DNA of 64,000 bases from Solibacillus daqui (GCF_028747805.1 NZ_CP114887.1:427501-491500), one strand, 5' to 3'. Positions 16,471 through 26,620 are shown, counted from the first letter of the stretch. The notes: generated by a model not told the origin, from the letters alone. Numbers and translations are program-made.

Positions 16471-18690
16471 ATGGAACTAACGATTTGGCAGCAAGAACAA
16501 ACACATTTAAAAGAAATTAGTACGCTGTTAAAAAAACATATTGTGGATTTAGAAACGCAATTACAAAAACAAAAAAGCGAAATTGTTGAGGAACGCACAC
16601 AAGCTTCGGCGGAGTTTAATGATGTGTCGGGTGAAAACGCCATTCAATTTTCGCAGATGCTACAAACGATGCAGTTACGAGAGCGCGAATATTTGCAGCA
16701 AAGTGATCAGCTAGCAAAGGCGCAAATTTTATATAAAAGCCCTTATTTTGGCCGTATCTCGATTGAAAATGAACAGGGCGAGAAGGAACATTTATATATC
16801 GGACTTTCAACATTCCGTGAACAACAAACCGATGACGTCTTAATTTTTGACTGGCGTGCACCGATTTCGAGCTTGTTTTATGAAAATAAGGTCGGTATGT
16901 CACGCTATCAAATTCCGAATGGCGAATACATTGATGTTCTAATCGAGGGGCGCCGTCAATATAAAATAAAGTATGATGAGCTAATGCAGCTGTTTGATGC
17001 CGATATTTATGTAGGCGACGAAGTGTTACAGGGGTTATTAACGGATACGGCAAAAGAAAAGATGAAGTCCATTGTCGCAACAATTCAAAGTGACCAAAAT
17101 CTTGTTATACGCTCATCCAATAAGGATAATTTAATTGTACTTGGGCCACCAGGTAGTGGTAAAACCTCGGTAGCGATGCAACGAATTGCTTTTCTACTAT
17201 ATGAATATCGCCAGTCGATGAATGCACGCAGTATTTTACTCATTTCACCGTCAGACCTGTTCAACGACTATATTTCTAATGTATTACCTGAGCTAGGTGA
17301 AGAAAATGTGCAACATACGACGTACTTTCATTTAGCGAAAGATGTAAAGCTATCGCACTATAAAATCGAAACAAATTACGAAAATATCGAACGTCTCTAC
17401 ACAGCAAGCCCAGATGCGCGAGCAAGCTATGCCTTTAAAGGTTCACATGGCTATGTAAAGCAGCTGCTCCATTACATTGAAAGTGTAAAAAAAGCAGGGA
17501 TGCCGTTTTATAACTTAAAAATTGGCGAGGAGCTCTTCGCCTCTGCGAAAAAAATATCAGAGCTATTTTACACGCGCTTTGGCGGTTTAGATATTGATTT
17601 TCGCCTAAAGAAAATTCGTACACTGTTACTCGAAAAAATCACGCAGCGTAAAGTGAAGGATCGCAAAGCATTTATGAAGGAATTACAAGCGGTCACAACG
17701 TACATCGGTACGGATAAAGAAATCGAACAGCAAGTAAATGAGCGATTACAAAAGAAATACGGCAAACTTGAAATGACCATCCAGCAGCTCGGCTTTGTAA
17801 ATCTGAACAAAATGTATGTGCAATCACTGGCTTATCAAAAGGATGATTTATGGACACAATCTGTTTCGCAAGCGACAGCAGAAACATTAAAAAAGCGCAC
17901 AATCTATTATGAAGATTTAGCACCGATGATGTACTTGCAAGCGGTTGTCAAAGGCATGTACGCCGACAATACCATTAAGCATATCGTTATCGATGAAATT
18001 CAGGATTATTCGTATTTGCAGCTGCTAGCCATTAAAGCGATGCATCCCAAAGCGCATTACACATTACTGGGCGACAAAAATCAGCTCGTGCATCCACAAA
18101 TGAAGGATTCCCTTGCAGAACCATTAGCCAAGCATTTTAAAGTAATCGAGCTCAACAAATCGTACCGTTCTACAAATGAAATTACCGATTTCATGAGTGC
18201 GATATTAAATAATACAACAACGCTTTCACTGGGAGTCGCAGGAGACAAGCCACAAATCATTCAAACAAATGATTTGCTAGGAAAAATAAAAGACTTAGCA
18301 GAAACGCAGTATGAAACGAACGACAGTTTTGTCATCCTGTGCAAAAATAAAGCCGTATGTGAGCAGCTATACACAGATTTGAAGCCGTTCATTCCTGAGC
18401 TACAATTGATTACCGAAAAGCAAAAGGTCTATATGAAAGGACTGCTCATTATGCCCGGCTATATGGCGAAGGGCTTTGAGTTTACGACGGTTGTGTTAGC
18501 TGATGCAAATGCGCACGTTTATGCTGAAGATATGGACGCGTATTTGCTGTACACAATTGCTTCTCGTGCGACACGTAAATTATTTTTACTAACGGAAGGG
18601 ACATTACCAAAAGCGCTTGCACATATTGGTGAGCAGTATTTTCGTAAAGAAGTGAACATATTGGGGAATAAAGCGTCTAACAAAAGATAA
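16471..18690 (+). CDS. helD: RNA polymerase recycling helicase-like ATPase HelD
   Basis: A 739-residue UvrD/Rep-like superfamily 1 ATPase of the HelD type, which in Bacillus binds RNA polymerase and frees it from stalled complexes. An N-terminal coiled coil (about 1-75, IWQQEQTHLKEISTLLKKHI and onward) precedes the helicase core with Walker A GPPGSGKTS near residues 224-232 and Walker B HIVIDEIQDYSY near 504. C-terminal motifs (LNKSYRSTNEI, then PGYMAKGFEF) are present. The start at 16471 follows TGGAGG; upstream codons in the frame look non-coding. It precedes uppP by 21 bases. Confidence 0.92.
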   Translation: MELTIWQQEQTHLKEISTLLKKHIVDLETQLQKQKSEIVEERTQASAEFNDVSGENAIQFSQMLQTMQLREREYLQQSDQLAKAQILYKSPYFGRISIENEQGEKEHLYIGLSTFREQQTDDVLIFDWRAPISSLFYENKVGMSRYQIPNGEYIDVLIEGRRQYKIKYDELMQLFDADIYVGDEVLQGLLTDTAKEKMKSIVATIQSDQNLVIRSSNKDNLIVLGPPGSGKTSVAMQRIAFLLYEYRQSMNARSILLISPSDLFNDYISNVLPELGEENVQHTTYFHLAKDVKLSHYKIETNYENIERLYTASPDARASYAFKGSHGYVKQLLHYIESVKKAGMPFYNLKIGEELFASAKKISELFYTRFGGLDIDFRLKKIRTLLLEKITQRKVKDRKAFMKELQAVTTYIGTDKEIEQQVNERLQKKYGKLEMTIQQLGFVNLNKMYVQSLAYQKDDLWTQSVSQATAETLKKRTIYYEDLAPMMYLQAVVKGMYADNTIKHIVIDEIQDYSYLQLLAIKAMHPKAHYTLLGDKNQLVHPQMKDSLAEPLAKHFKVIELNKSYRSTNEITDFMSAILNNTTTLSLGVAGDKPQIIQTNDLLGKIKDLAETQYETNDSFVILCKNKAVCEQLYTDLKPFIPELQLITEKQKVYMKGLLIMPGYMAKGFEFTTVVLADANAHVYAEDMDAYLLYTIASRATRKLFLLTEGTLPKALAHIGEQYFRKEVNILGNKASNKR

Positions 18691-18711
18691 CTATTTTTTT
18701 AGGAGATGCAG

Positions 18712-19527
18712 ATGGAAAACTTCGATTTGATTTTAATTTTAAAGCATTTGATCATCGGCTTAGTGCAAGGTTTTACGGAGCCAATTCCAGTTTCATCAAG
18801 CGGCCATGTCATGATTGCTAGTGAGATTTTAGGAATGGGTGAGCAAGGCTTTACGTTCGCAATTTTAACAAACACCGCGTCACTAATTGCGATTATGTAT
18901 ATTTACCGTGAAGATATTATACGATTAATGACAGGCTTTTTGTTATTTATTAAAACACGTAAAAAGCGCTATCGAGCAGATTTCAACTTCGCTTTATATA
19001 TCATTATCGGCTCGATTCCAGCTGGTGTGTTAGGGATTTTGTTGAGCGATTATATTGCGGACAATGTGAGTATGACATTGATTGCGATGATGCTATTTGT
19101 GACCGGGATTGCCCTATGGTTAATTCGGAATATGCGCGGTACAAAACGGGATGGCGATTTAACTGCAAAAGATGCTTTTATCGTAGGTCTTGGGCAAGCG
19201 GTCGCTTTAACACCCGGGATTAGCCGTTCAGGTGCAACAATTATCTCGTCGATTGCAGTCGGCATGAAACAAGAAACCGCATTACGCTTTTCGTTTATGC
19301 TATACATACCAGTAAGCTTAGGCGGAGTTGTACTAGGAATTAGCGATTTTATCGATGAGCCAAACAAAATGGACTTGGCACTTCCGTATGCAGTCACATT
19401 CTTTGCGACATTATTCATGACCTACTTTGCCATGCGTTGGTTCATGGGCATTATGAAAAACGGAAAACTACATTATTTCACCTACTACTGCTTCCTAGTA
19501 GGTGCACTGCTGTTGATTTTCTTCTAA
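18712..19527 (+). CDS. uppP: Undecaprenyl-diphosphatase
   Basis: This 271-residue polytopic membrane enzyme (BacA/UppP) recycles the undecaprenyl pyrophosphate carrier of cell-wall synthesis and gives bacitracin tolerance. The two family motifs are visible: QGFTEPIPVSSSGH at residues 19-32 and TPGISRSGATI in the middle. The first motif has EPIPVSSSGH where EFLPISSTGH is usual, a mild variant. ATG at 18712 follows AGGAG. It may be read together with helD. Confidence 0.95.
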   Translation: MENFDLILILKHLIIGLVQGFTEPIPVSSSGHVMIASEILGMGEQGFTFAILTNTASLIAIMYIYREDIIRLMTGFLLFIKTRKKRYRADFNFALYIIIGSIPAGVLGILLSDYIADNVSMTLIAMMLFVTGIALWLIRNMRGTKRDGDLTAKDAFIVGLGQAVALTPGISRSGATIISSIAVGMKQETALRFSFMLYIPVSLGGVVLGISDFIDEPNKMDLALPYAVTFFATLFMTYFAMRWFMGIMKNGKLHYFTYYCFLVGALLLIFF

Positions 19528-19535
19528 ACCAATTC

Positions 19536-19578
19536 GAAGCATCATTTCTATTTAAGAAGGGAATGGTGCTTTTTTCTA
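19536..19578 (+). terminator. Intrinsic terminator of uppP
   Basis: GAAGCATCATTTC and GGAATGGTGCTT pair with one mismatch, followed by TTTTTTC. The remaining bases to 19841 hold only the promoter of the next gene. Confidence 0.75.
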
Positions 19579-19841
19579 ATTAAAACAACCGCTGTCTCGC
19601 TTAGCGTAGCAGAACGAATTTCATTAGATAAATCCACTTGAATCTAAATTTTGTATTGGAAAATACGTGTTATGAAGATTAAGTAAACGTTTTTTCAAAA
19701 ACTCTGTAAACACTAACGCATTCATGTCATAATTCTACTAACAGTCGGTAAGTATATGCTAAAAAGTGACATGCCTATTGTAACGTAAACTAAAAAATGA
19801 TAAAATTTTGAAAATTTAAAATAAAGGGAAGAGAACTCAAC

Positions 19842-21008
19842 ATGCAATATTCTGATAGTATTTTAAACACACCATCCTCATTCATCCGCAACATTTTGAA
19901 AGTAACGGATTCTGCGGATGTCATTTCATTTGCAGGTGGTTTACCGAATCCGATTTCATTTCCAATCGATGCGCTAAAAGCGTCAGTAAATCAAGCAATT
20001 GATGAGAGTGGTGCAAAGCTGTTCCAATATTCAACGACACAAGGTTATTTACCGCTGCGTCAGTATATTGCAGAAAAATACAATAAAAAACAACCCGGCT
20101 TAAACTACACAGCCGATGATGTATTAATTACAACAGGTTCACAGCAAGCGTTAGAACTGATTTCAAAAGTTCTTTTAAACAAGGGAGACGGCGTTGTTAT
20201 TGAAGAACCTGGCTATTTAGGGGCAATCCAGGCGTTCACATTACGCGAGCCACAATTTTATGGCGTGACGTTAGAAAACGAGGGCATTAATGTTGCCGAA
20301 TTAAAGACCGCATTAAAACAGCCAAATGTAAAAATGGTGTATACGGTACCGAACTTCCAAAATCCAACGGGGCTAACGTATACGAAAGAGCGTCGTGAAG
20401 CGGTTTATGAAGCCATTAAGGACGAAGATGTTATTTTCATCGAGGACGATCCATACGGTGAATTACGTTTTACTGGAGAGCATTTACCGTACATCGCAGC
20501 AGGGAAAATGACAAATAGCGTCGTGCTTGGTTCGTTTTCGAAAACGGTAACACCAGGTATGCGTTTAGGCTATGTTTTAACGAAAAATCATGAGCTACTA
20601 AATCATATCGAAACAGCCAAACAAGCGTCTGATTTGCATACGAACATTTTTGCACAATATATTTTACATGACTATTTAACAAACAATGCCTACGAAGAGC
20701 ATGTCGAAAAAATTATCGCACTCTATAAAGAACAGGCAAATGCGATGTTAGCGGCAATGGATAAATATTTCCCAGCACATGTTTCGTACACAAAACCAGA
20801 GGGCGGCATGTTCATTTGGGTAACGATGAACAACGGAGCCAACGCACTAGACAAATTCCACGAAGCAATGGAACAAAAAGTCGCCTTTGTACCGGGGAAT
20901 CCATTCTATACATCAAAATCAGACGTCAACACAATGCGTCTGAATTATACAAACGCTACACCTGAAATGATAGAAGAGGGCATTAAGCGCTTAGGTCAAA
21001 TTTTATAA
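19842..21008 (+). CDS. PLP-dependent aminotransferase, 2-aminoadipate/MocR-like class I
   Basis: A 388-residue fold-type I aminotransferase. The N-terminal segment ISFAGGLPNPISFP is typical of the LysN-like and MocR-derived group. The PLP lysine lies in LGSFSKTVTPGMRLGY (near residue 233), and the YTVPNFQNPTG and FIEDDPYGELRF motifs are present. It probably transaminates aromatic, branched-chain or alpha-amino-dicarboxylic acids. No DNA-binding domain is attached. The ATG has AGGGAAG upstream and a terminator follows. Confidence 0.9.
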   Translation: MQYSDSILNTPSSFIRNILKVTDSADVISFAGGLPNPISFPIDALKASVNQAIDESGAKLFQYSTTQGYLPLRQYIAEKYNKKQPGLNYTADDVLITTGSQQALELISKVLLNKGDGVVIEEPGYLGAIQAFTLREPQFYGVTLENEGINVAELKTALKQPNVKMVYTVPNFQNPTGLTYTKERREAVYEAIKDEDVIFIEDDPYGELRFTGEHLPYIAAGKMTNSVVLGSFSKTVTPGMRLGYVLTKNHELLNHIETAKQASDLHTNIFAQYILHDYLTNNAYEEHVEKIIALYKEQANAMLAAMDKYFPAHVSYTKPEGGMFIWVTMNNGANALDKFHEAMEQKVAFVPGNPFYTSKSDVNTMRLNYTNATPEMIEEGIKRLGQIL

Positions 21009-21016
21009 AGTGAAAC

Positions 21017-21047
21017 TTTGCTCGGTGGGTTTTTTATCCCCACCGAG
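21017..21047 (+). terminator. Intrinsic terminator
   Basis: GCTCGGTGGG and CCCACCGAGC pair around a TTTTTTAT loop. It directly follows the aminotransferase gene. Confidence 0.8.
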
Positions 21048-21073
21048 CATTAGCTTTCACCAATCGGGCTTTT

Positions 21074-21144
21074 AGGGACAGTTGATCGCCCAATTAGCTG
21101 TATCATTTCATTTGCCAAATTGAAGAGGGCGTCTTACTGTCCCT
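21074..21144. repeat. REP-like nested inverted repeat
   Basis: Outer arms AGGGACAGT (21074-21082) and ACTGTCCCT (21136-21144) enclose a second pair, GCCCAATT and AATT...GGGC. Short palindromes beginning AGGGACAG are common as REP-type elements in Firmicutes. Only one copy was seen here. Confidence 0.5.
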
Positions 21145-21170
21145 TAATGCGGGATAATACACATACGAAA

Positions 21171-21207
21171 AGCCATTGTCTTGAATTTACACAGGACAAT
21201 GGCTTTA
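21171..21207 (+). terminator. Terminator-like hairpin
   Basis: AAAGCCATTGTC and GACAATGGCTTT pair around 12 bases, followed by AAATTTG. It lies before the LytTR regulator gene. Confidence 0.65.
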
Positions 21208-21289
21208 AATTTGCATAAAATTCAAATATATGGGAATAAACGATATAATAGTGGTAATCGGATTTTCGACAGAGAAGGAGTGTATTGTT

Positions 21290-22222
21290 ATGCAATTAAA
21301 AATTGACGAAGTAATCGAATTAGGAGAATCACTTTTACCTCCGTTTCTATTGGATTTTCAACAAGCCATCACGAACATTTACACGGATGTGACAAAGCTA
21401 AACTTATTAAAAGATCAATTACAAAAGAAGAGGGAAATTTATATCCACACGCAACAGCTAGGGCATTATGAAAAGCTAACCGTTGCAGAGACATTTCGCT
21501 TTTATAACGATTTATATAATGGAAAGCAGTCGACGGAGCAGTTAATAAAAGAATTTGATTTTGAACAGCAGCGAAAAACGCGCGTTAGTGAACTTTCAAC
21601 GAATGAACGCCAAGTGTTAAGTTTTATCCAACCTTATTTAGAAGAAAAAAAGCACTATGTATTCATTGAGCCATTTCAAAATTTACAATCAAACGAACGA
21701 AAGTTGCTTTTACATTTAATGCTGCAGTTTAAGCAAGTGCATAAAAATGTTTTAATACTTTCGAATAATTTAGAGCATTTACTTATGGTAGGTGGCGACA
21801 TTTTTAGACTTGATACAGATGGCTTACATACGTTAGATGTAAAAGATGAACAACCTGACTCAGCCCCAATCGAAACAATCCAAATAAAAATTGAAAAAAT
21901 TCCAACGAAAGCAAATGACAAAATTATTTTATTTAATCCCCCTGAAATTGATTACATAGAAAGTGTGGAAGGGGAAGTTTACATATATGTTGCTGGAGAA
22001 GGGTATTCATGTGCGTGGACGTTAAATGAATTAGAAAAACGACTCACGCATTTTGGCTTTTTTAGATGCCACCGTTCTTATATCGTCAATTTGCAAAAGG
22101 TAAGTGAAATCATTTCATGGACACGCAACAGCTATAGCTTAGTTTTACAAGGGACTGCTAAATCAGAAGTGCGGCTTTCTCGAAATAAGTTAGCAGAACT
22201 GAAGGAGCTTGTCGGAATTTAA
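21290..22222 (+). CDS. LytTR regulator with a degenerate ABC-ATPase-like N-terminal domain
   Basis: The 310-residue product ends in a LytTR DNA-binding domain (about residues 205-310: DYIESVEGEVYIYVAGEGY, RCHRSYIVNLQKV, SRNKLAELKELV). Its N-terminal 190 residues follow the order of an ABC ATPase (LTVAETFRFYNDLYNG, SELSTNERQ in place of the signature, YVFIEPFQNLQ in place of Walker B, VLILSNNLEHL for the switch) but no Walker A is present. It probably no longer hydrolyses ATP. ATG at 21290 follows GAAGGAG. It precedes an ABC-2 transporter operon that it probably controls. Confidence 0.85.
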   Translation: MQLKIDEVIELGESLLPPFLLDFQQAITNIYTDVTKLNLLKDQLQKKREIYIHTQQLGHYEKLTVAETFRFYNDLYNGKQSTEQLIKEFDFEQQRKTRVSELSTNERQVLSFIQPYLEEKKHYVFIEPFQNLQSNERKLLLHLMLQFKQVHKNVLILSNNLEHLLMVGGDIFRLDTDGLHTLDVKDEQPDSAPIETIQIKIEKIPTKANDKIILFNPPEIDYIESVEGEVYIYVAGEGYSCAWTLNELEKRLTHFGFFRCHRSYIVNLQKVSEIISWTRNSYSLVLQGTAKSEVRLSRNKLAELKELVGI

Positions 22223-22368
22223 CGTATTTCCTGGGAAATTTCCTGTACCATTCATCGTCATATAACACGAAACAGTAACAAAAAGCTACAACTCACGTGC
22301 ATAATAATGCATGAGCTGACAGAGTCCTTTAAATTGATGATAACAACCGAATTAAAGGAGGCACCAAT

Positions 22369-23217
22369 ATGACAACGATTATTGATGTGCAAAACATGCG
22401 AATGAAATTTGGAAGCGAGGAAGCATTAAAGGATGTTTCGTTTTCCATTAAAAAAGGAGAGATTTTTGGCTTCTTAGGACCAAGCGGTTCAGGCAAGACA
22501 ACAACCATTAAAATACTGACAGCGCAATTAACGCAGTCAAGTGGCCATGCTTTTGTTTTCGGGCAGCCTGCGAGTGAAATGCATAAGCCACAGCAAAAAG
22601 CGAAAATAGGCTTACTTACGGATAATAGCGGACTTTATCAACGCTTAACGGTCGAAGAGAATTTATTATTATACAGTAATTTATACGGTATTTCGAATAC
22701 CGCTGTTGAAGAAGCATTACAATTTGTTAATTTGCAAAATCAACGTAAGAAAAAGGTCAACCAGCTTTCAAAAGGGATGCTGCAGCGTGTCATTTTAGCG
22801 CGAACAATTATGCATAAACCGCAGCTATTGTTTTTAGATGAGCCGACATCCGCGCTAGATCCTGTGAATGCGCAACATATTTATAGAGGCTTACGAAAAT
22901 TAAATGAATTAGGCACGACGATCTTTTTGACAACGCACAATATGGCAGAAGCAGAGCTACTTTGTGACCGCGTTGCCTTCTTACACAAAGGGGAAATTCG
23001 CGAATTGGATACACCCGCTGCCTTAAAGAAAAAGTACAGTGACCATTCATTTACTATTGAATTAGATACAGGGGAGCGACATGTTGTTGTGAATGGCGAG
23101 GAAGATGCCGTAAGCGTAATGAACTGGATGAAAAATGATCAAATCGCACGTATGCATTCAAATGAGCCATCATTAGGGGATATTTTTGTAAAATTAACAG
23201 GGAGTGATTTACTATGA
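22369..23217 (+). CDS. ABC transporter ATP-binding protein
   Basis: A 282-residue ATPase subunit. Walker A is GPSGSGKTT (near residue 39), the signature is LSKGMLQR (a common LSGGM variant with Lys), Walker B is LLFLDEPTSALD and the switch His is in TTHNMAE. The C-terminal extension (from about 215) is of the kind seen in drug or lantibiotic exporters. AAGGAGG lies ahead. The stop overlaps the start of the permease gene by four bases, so the two form a translationally coupled pair, probably under the LytTR regulator. Confidence 0.93.
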   Translation: MTTIIDVQNMRMKFGSEEALKDVSFSIKKGEIFGFLGPSGSGKTTTIKILTAQLTQSSGHAFVFGQPASEMHKPQQKAKIGLLTDNSGLYQRLTVEENLLLYSNLYGISNTAVEEALQFVNLQNQRKKKVNQLSKGMLQRVILARTIMHKPQLLFLDEPTSALDPVNAQHIYRGLRKLNELGTTIFLTTHNMAEAELLCDRVAFLHKGEIRELDTPAALKKKYSDHSFTIELDTGERHVVVNGEEDAVSVMNWMKNDQIARMHSNEPSLGDIFVKLTGSDLL

Positions 23218-23924
23218 ACGTATCATTAAAACGTATTCAAGCTATTTTCATGAAGGATTATAAAGAATTTTCTCGAAATTACGCAATTTCAATGGTAATC
23301 TTTTTACCACTTATTTTAGCCCTTATGTACCGCCAAACAGGTGCAGAATCGATACAAAGTTACTTTTTACCACTCAATATGACATTTTCGATGGTAACAG
23401 CATATGTACAATCGTGTTTAATTGCGGAAGAAAAAGAACGCAATACATTACGTAGTCTCATGATGTCACCTGCATCAATAGCGGATATTTTATTAGGAAA
23501 AAGCTTGCTTGTCTTTATCGTGACTGGGGTCATTTTAGCGGTAAGTGCGTATATTGTTGGGTACGCTCCGAGTCAAGTAGTCCCTATTGTTTTGGTTTTA
23601 GCGATTTCAACGGTATTTTATTTAGCTGTCGGAACAATTTGTGGCTTATTTACAAAGTCTGTAATGGAAGCATCATTAGCGGTTTTACCCATCATACTCG
23701 TGTTTTCGTTTGGTCCAATGGCCTTGAATTTAACTGAAACGAACGTTATGTATAAAATTGCACAATGGCTACCAAGTGCGCAGTTGGTAATTTTAGCAGA
23801 ACATTCGCAGCAGGGCGCTTCAGTGGGGGAGATTGTCCAACCATTACTACTGATTACTATTTGGACAGTGGTCGCAATTGTCATAGCAGTTCTTTTATTT
23901 AAAAAACGAACAAAAGATGAATAG
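23214..23924 (+). CDS. ABC-2 type transporter permease
   Basis: The 236-residue product has about six membrane segments with the ABC-2 layout, including the cytoplasmic LIAEEKERNTLRSLMMSPAS segment after helix 2 that contacts the ATPase. It is the exporter partner of the ATP-binding protein before it, with which it overlaps (ATGA). The substrate is unknown; regulator and size suggest an antimicrobial or membrane-stress exporter. Confidence 0.9.
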   Translation: MNVSLKRIQAIFMKDYKEFSRNYAISMVIFLPLILALMYRQTGAESIQSYFLPLNMTFSMVTAYVQSCLIAEEKERNTLRSLMMSPASIADILLGKSLLVFIVTGVILAVSAYIVGYAPSQVVPIVLVLAISTVFYLAVGTICGLFTKSVMEASLAVLPIILVFSFGPMALNLTETNVMYKIAQWLPSAQLVILAEHSQQGASVGEIVQPLLLITIWTVVAIVIAVLLFKKRTKDE

Positions 23925-23930
23925 ATTGAA

Positions 23931-24041
23931 CTTGTTTTTGCGGAAGCAAGTTAAAGCCTAGGCAGATGACATAGATTTTTGGATGCGTTTTTAGAGCCAA
24001 CTTGAAAAAAATCTGCATGCAGTTACGCCTCGGTGTAATTG
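23931..24041 (+). repeat. Dispersed element B, copy 1
   Basis: It begins with a hairpin ending GCAAGTTA and then has GATGACATAGATTTTT, CTTGAAAAAAATCTG and a GCAGTTACGCCTCGGTGTAA end. Order and spacing match the copies at 34908 and 50050 (the latter inverted). Confidence 0.7.
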
Positions 24042-24050
24042 TATGGACAT

Positions 24051-24118
24051 GAGGTTGGGACAACAGGTGAGATTTTAGCAGACCCGTTAAAATTTCGTTT
24101 TGTCCCAGCCTCTTTTTT
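24051..24118 (+). terminator. Long terminator hairpin
   Basis: GAGGTTGGGACAA and TTGTCCCAGCCTC pair and are followed by TTTTTTT. Words of the form GAGGCTGGGACA are common at Firmicutes transcript ends. Confidence 0.8.
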
Positions 24119-24173
24119 TATAGGGGCTTGCTGTTTTATCTAGAAATGAAAATAGCTATTTTACATAATAAAA

Positions 24174-24204
24174 GAAGCACACTCACAAAGAGTGTGCTTC
24201 TTGC
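24174..24204. terminator. Bidirectional terminator of the cold-shock gene
   Basis: AAGAAGCACACTC and GAGTGTGCTTCTT are exact complements around five bases. Confidence 0.85.
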
Positions 24205-24234
24205 AACTAACTATATGAACTTAATTCGTTAAAA

Positions 24235-24435
24235 TTAAAGTTTTGTAACGTTAGTAGCTTGTGGTCCGCGGTTACCTTCTTCAACGTCGAACTCAACTTT
24301 TTGACCTTCGTCTAAAGTTTTGAATCCTTCACCTTGGATAGCTGAGAAGTGTACGAATACGTCGTTGCCGCCTTCAACTTCGATGAAACCGAAACCTTTT
24401 TCTGAGTTAAACCATTTTACTGTACCTTGTTGCAT
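24235..24435 (-). CDS. csp: Cold-shock protein, CspA/CspB family
   Basis: The 66-residue single-stranded RNA/DNA-binding chaperone has the complete OB-fold signature: [20 protein letters not shown] (RNP1 KGFGFI) and VFVHFSAI (RNP2). Length is standard. AGGTTTT-type ribosome-binding sequence lies just before the ATG. A long structured leader upstream is typical of cold-inducible members, and a strong terminator follows. Which paralogue it is cannot be told. Confidence 0.97.
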   Translation of the reverse strand: MQQGTVKWFNSEKGFGFIEVEGGNDVFVHFSAIQGEGFKTLDEGQKVEFDVEEGNRGPQATNVTKL

Positions 24436-24490
24436 GAGAGAAAACCTCCAAAAAATAAATTGTATAAATTGCTAAATGTATAAAAAAATT

Positions 24491-24537
24491 CACACATTAA
24501 AAAAGGGAGCGTAGACGTTCACTTTTTTAATATGTGA
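24491..24537 (-). promoter_or_regulatory. Hairpin in the cold-shock gene leader
   Basis: CACATTAAAAAAG and CTTTTTTAATATGTG pair, with an inner ACG/CGT step, about 55-100 bases before the start codon. Bacterial csp leaders often refold with temperature, and this may be such an element. The further 380 bases to the next gene hold no other visible feature. Confidence 0.5.
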
Positions 24538-24932
24538 ATTAATCGTTAACAGCTAAGCAATTTAATTATTCTCATTGTATAACAACTTTATCCAACTGTC
24601 TACAATATTTTAATGAAATAGCGAGAAAATTTTTGATTTTTCGTATAAATGAAGGAAGTAATGGAATTAAACAAGCAATTTGAATATTTTTGTACCACGT
24701 ACTTTTCTAAATAAAAGATTAAAAAATTATCCGATAATTTTATACAATTATTAGCTAGGTAAGCTCAAAAAATATTGTTGAAGTTGTTCATATACAATAA
24801 ATATACTATATTTTGATTTTTTGGGTGTACTAAGAATTAAGAATAATTCAAAATTTCTGCTGACTTTTTACCTAAGACATGTATATAATTTTGCTTGGAC
24901 AGTAAAAATTCTGAAAAATGGAGTGGTACGAG

Positions 24933-26615
24933 ATGAAATATTCAATTTCAAAAAAATTATGGCTATCCTTTTCAATTTCAATTGTACTTATTCTTCTTGT
25001 TAACGGTATTGGATCAGTGGCATTAAGTACTGTAAATAGTAAGTATGAAGATATTTTAGACCGTGAAATGCAACGTATAATTTATGCAAAGGATATAGAA
25101 ATTGCTCAAAAGGATTTATCAACAAAATTAACGGAATACGTTGTATTAAATAAAGCAACAGCAAAATCAAGTATTGCGAGTGAAATCGAAAAACAAGAGA
25201 AGGCTGTAGCAGGGTTGCTCGAATTAAATGATGACAAAGCTTCTGAACAATTGCTAAAGCAGCTACAAGAAAAACAAAGCTTGTTAGTTGAAGCCAATAA
25301 TACATTGATGGAATTGAAAGAAAAAGGACAAAGCATCTCTAAAGCGCAGCTTACTTCCATGAGTATTAATTCAGAAGTTTTGAATATTATTAGTGAACTT
25401 GTGGAAGTACAACAACAAAATATAGAGAATACGCGTGCAGAAATAGAGCGATTTCAGCGTATAGCCTTTATTACGATGCTGGCTTTAACGGTTGTTGCCA
25501 CTGCACTTGCGTTAGCTGTTTCGACGTATATGAGCCGTCATATCTCAAAACCGGTAAACAAGGTTACTACGGCACTTGAGGAAATCGCACAAGGTAACTT
25601 AATGATTCAACCACTACATATTAAGAACAAAGATGAAATCGGATTAATGGGGAAGAGCTTTAACAAAATGCTAGAAGATTTGCGAAATATTGTGTCCAAT
25701 GTAAGGGATTCTTCTAAGCAAGTGGCTTCGAATGCGGATGAGTTATCAGCGAGCTCGCAGGAAAGTTTAGCTTCTTCTCAAATGGTCGCAACTTCAGCGG
25801 AAAAACAATTAGCAACAAGTTCGGAGCAATCAAGCTTTATGAGTGCATCGATTGATTCGATGGAGGAACTACGTATAAGCGTTGACCAAATTTCAGGGGA
25901 TAACGAGCAAATGCTTCACGCAACGAATGAAGTGAAAACGTTAATCGGCCGAGGTGCAACATCGATTCAAAATGTCGTCACGCAAATGGAAATCATCCAT
26001 GAAACATTCGCCAACACAACAACTATGATGCATGAAATGGAGCAACACTCAACCGGCATTCAACAAATTACCGGGCTTATTACTGATATTGCAGATCAAA
26101 CCAATCTTCTAGCATTAAATGCGGCAATTGAAGCGGCACGTGCAGGAGAACATGGTAAAGGGTTTGCAGTTGTAGCTGATGAAGTTAGAAAACTTGCAGA
26201 GCAATCGAAAAACTCTGCTACTGAAATCGAGCGCATGGTGCAGCAAATTCAGCAAACATCAAGTGAGGCAACGAGAACTATTGTTAATGGTGGCACGAAG
26301 GTGAATGCAGGGATGGAAAAAACAACAGAATCGTTACAAGTGTTCCTAAAAATCGAAACAGGCATTGAAGATGTCGTGCACAGCGTCGAATCTGTATCGA
26401 CGGCAGTTGAAGCCATTCAAGCGATGACAGGAGCAGTCTCAGATAGTGCAAAGCGTGTGCAACTACTTGCAACTCAAACAGCAAATATCGCAAGTGACAC
26501 AAGTGCGGCAACTGAAGAACAGCTTGCATCAACCGAAGAAATTTCCGCAAATGCACAGGCATTATCGGAATTAGCCGAACAATTACAGCTCGAAGTAAAT
26601 CATTTCAAACTATAA
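24933..26615 (+). CDS. Methyl-accepting chemotaxis protein, four-helix-bundle type
   Basis: A chemoreceptor of 560 residues. Membrane helix 1 (about 8-29) is followed by a 150-residue helical sensor with many Lys/Glu residues, of the 4HB_MCP style. Helix 2 (about 171-194), HAMP (195-248) and the signalling coiled coil follow; the conserved tip begins near residue 387 ([20 protein letters not shown]). The start at 24933 follows GGAGTGG; an ATG five codons earlier is less well placed. Distinct from the dCache receptor at the start of the window. Confidence 0.93.
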   Translation: MKYSISKKLWLSFSISIVLILLVNGIGSVALSTVNSKYEDILDREMQRIIYAKDIEIAQKDLSTKLTEYVVLNKATAKSSIASEIEKQEKAVAGLLELNDDKASEQLLKQLQEKQSLLVEANNTLMELKEKGQSISKAQLTSMSINSEVLNIISELVEVQQQNIENTRAEIERFQRIAFITMLALTVVATALALAVSTYMSRHISKPVNKVTTALEEIAQGNLMIQPLHIKNKDEIGLMGKSFNKMLEDLRNIVSNVRDSSKQVASNADELSASSQESLASSQMVATSAEKQLATSSEQSSFMSASIDSMEELRISVDQISGDNEQMLHATNEVKTLIGRGATSIQNVVTQMEIIHETFANTTTMMHEMEQHSTGIQQITGLITDIADQTNLLALNAAIEAARAGEHGKGFAVVADEVRKLAEQSKNSATEIERMVQQIQQTSSEATRTIVNGGTKVNAGMEKTTESLQVFLKIETGIEDVVHSVESVSTAVEAIQAMTGAVSDSAKRVQLLATQTANIASDTSAATEEQLASTEEISANAQALSELAEQLQLEVNHFKL

Positions 26616-26620
26616 TTAAA

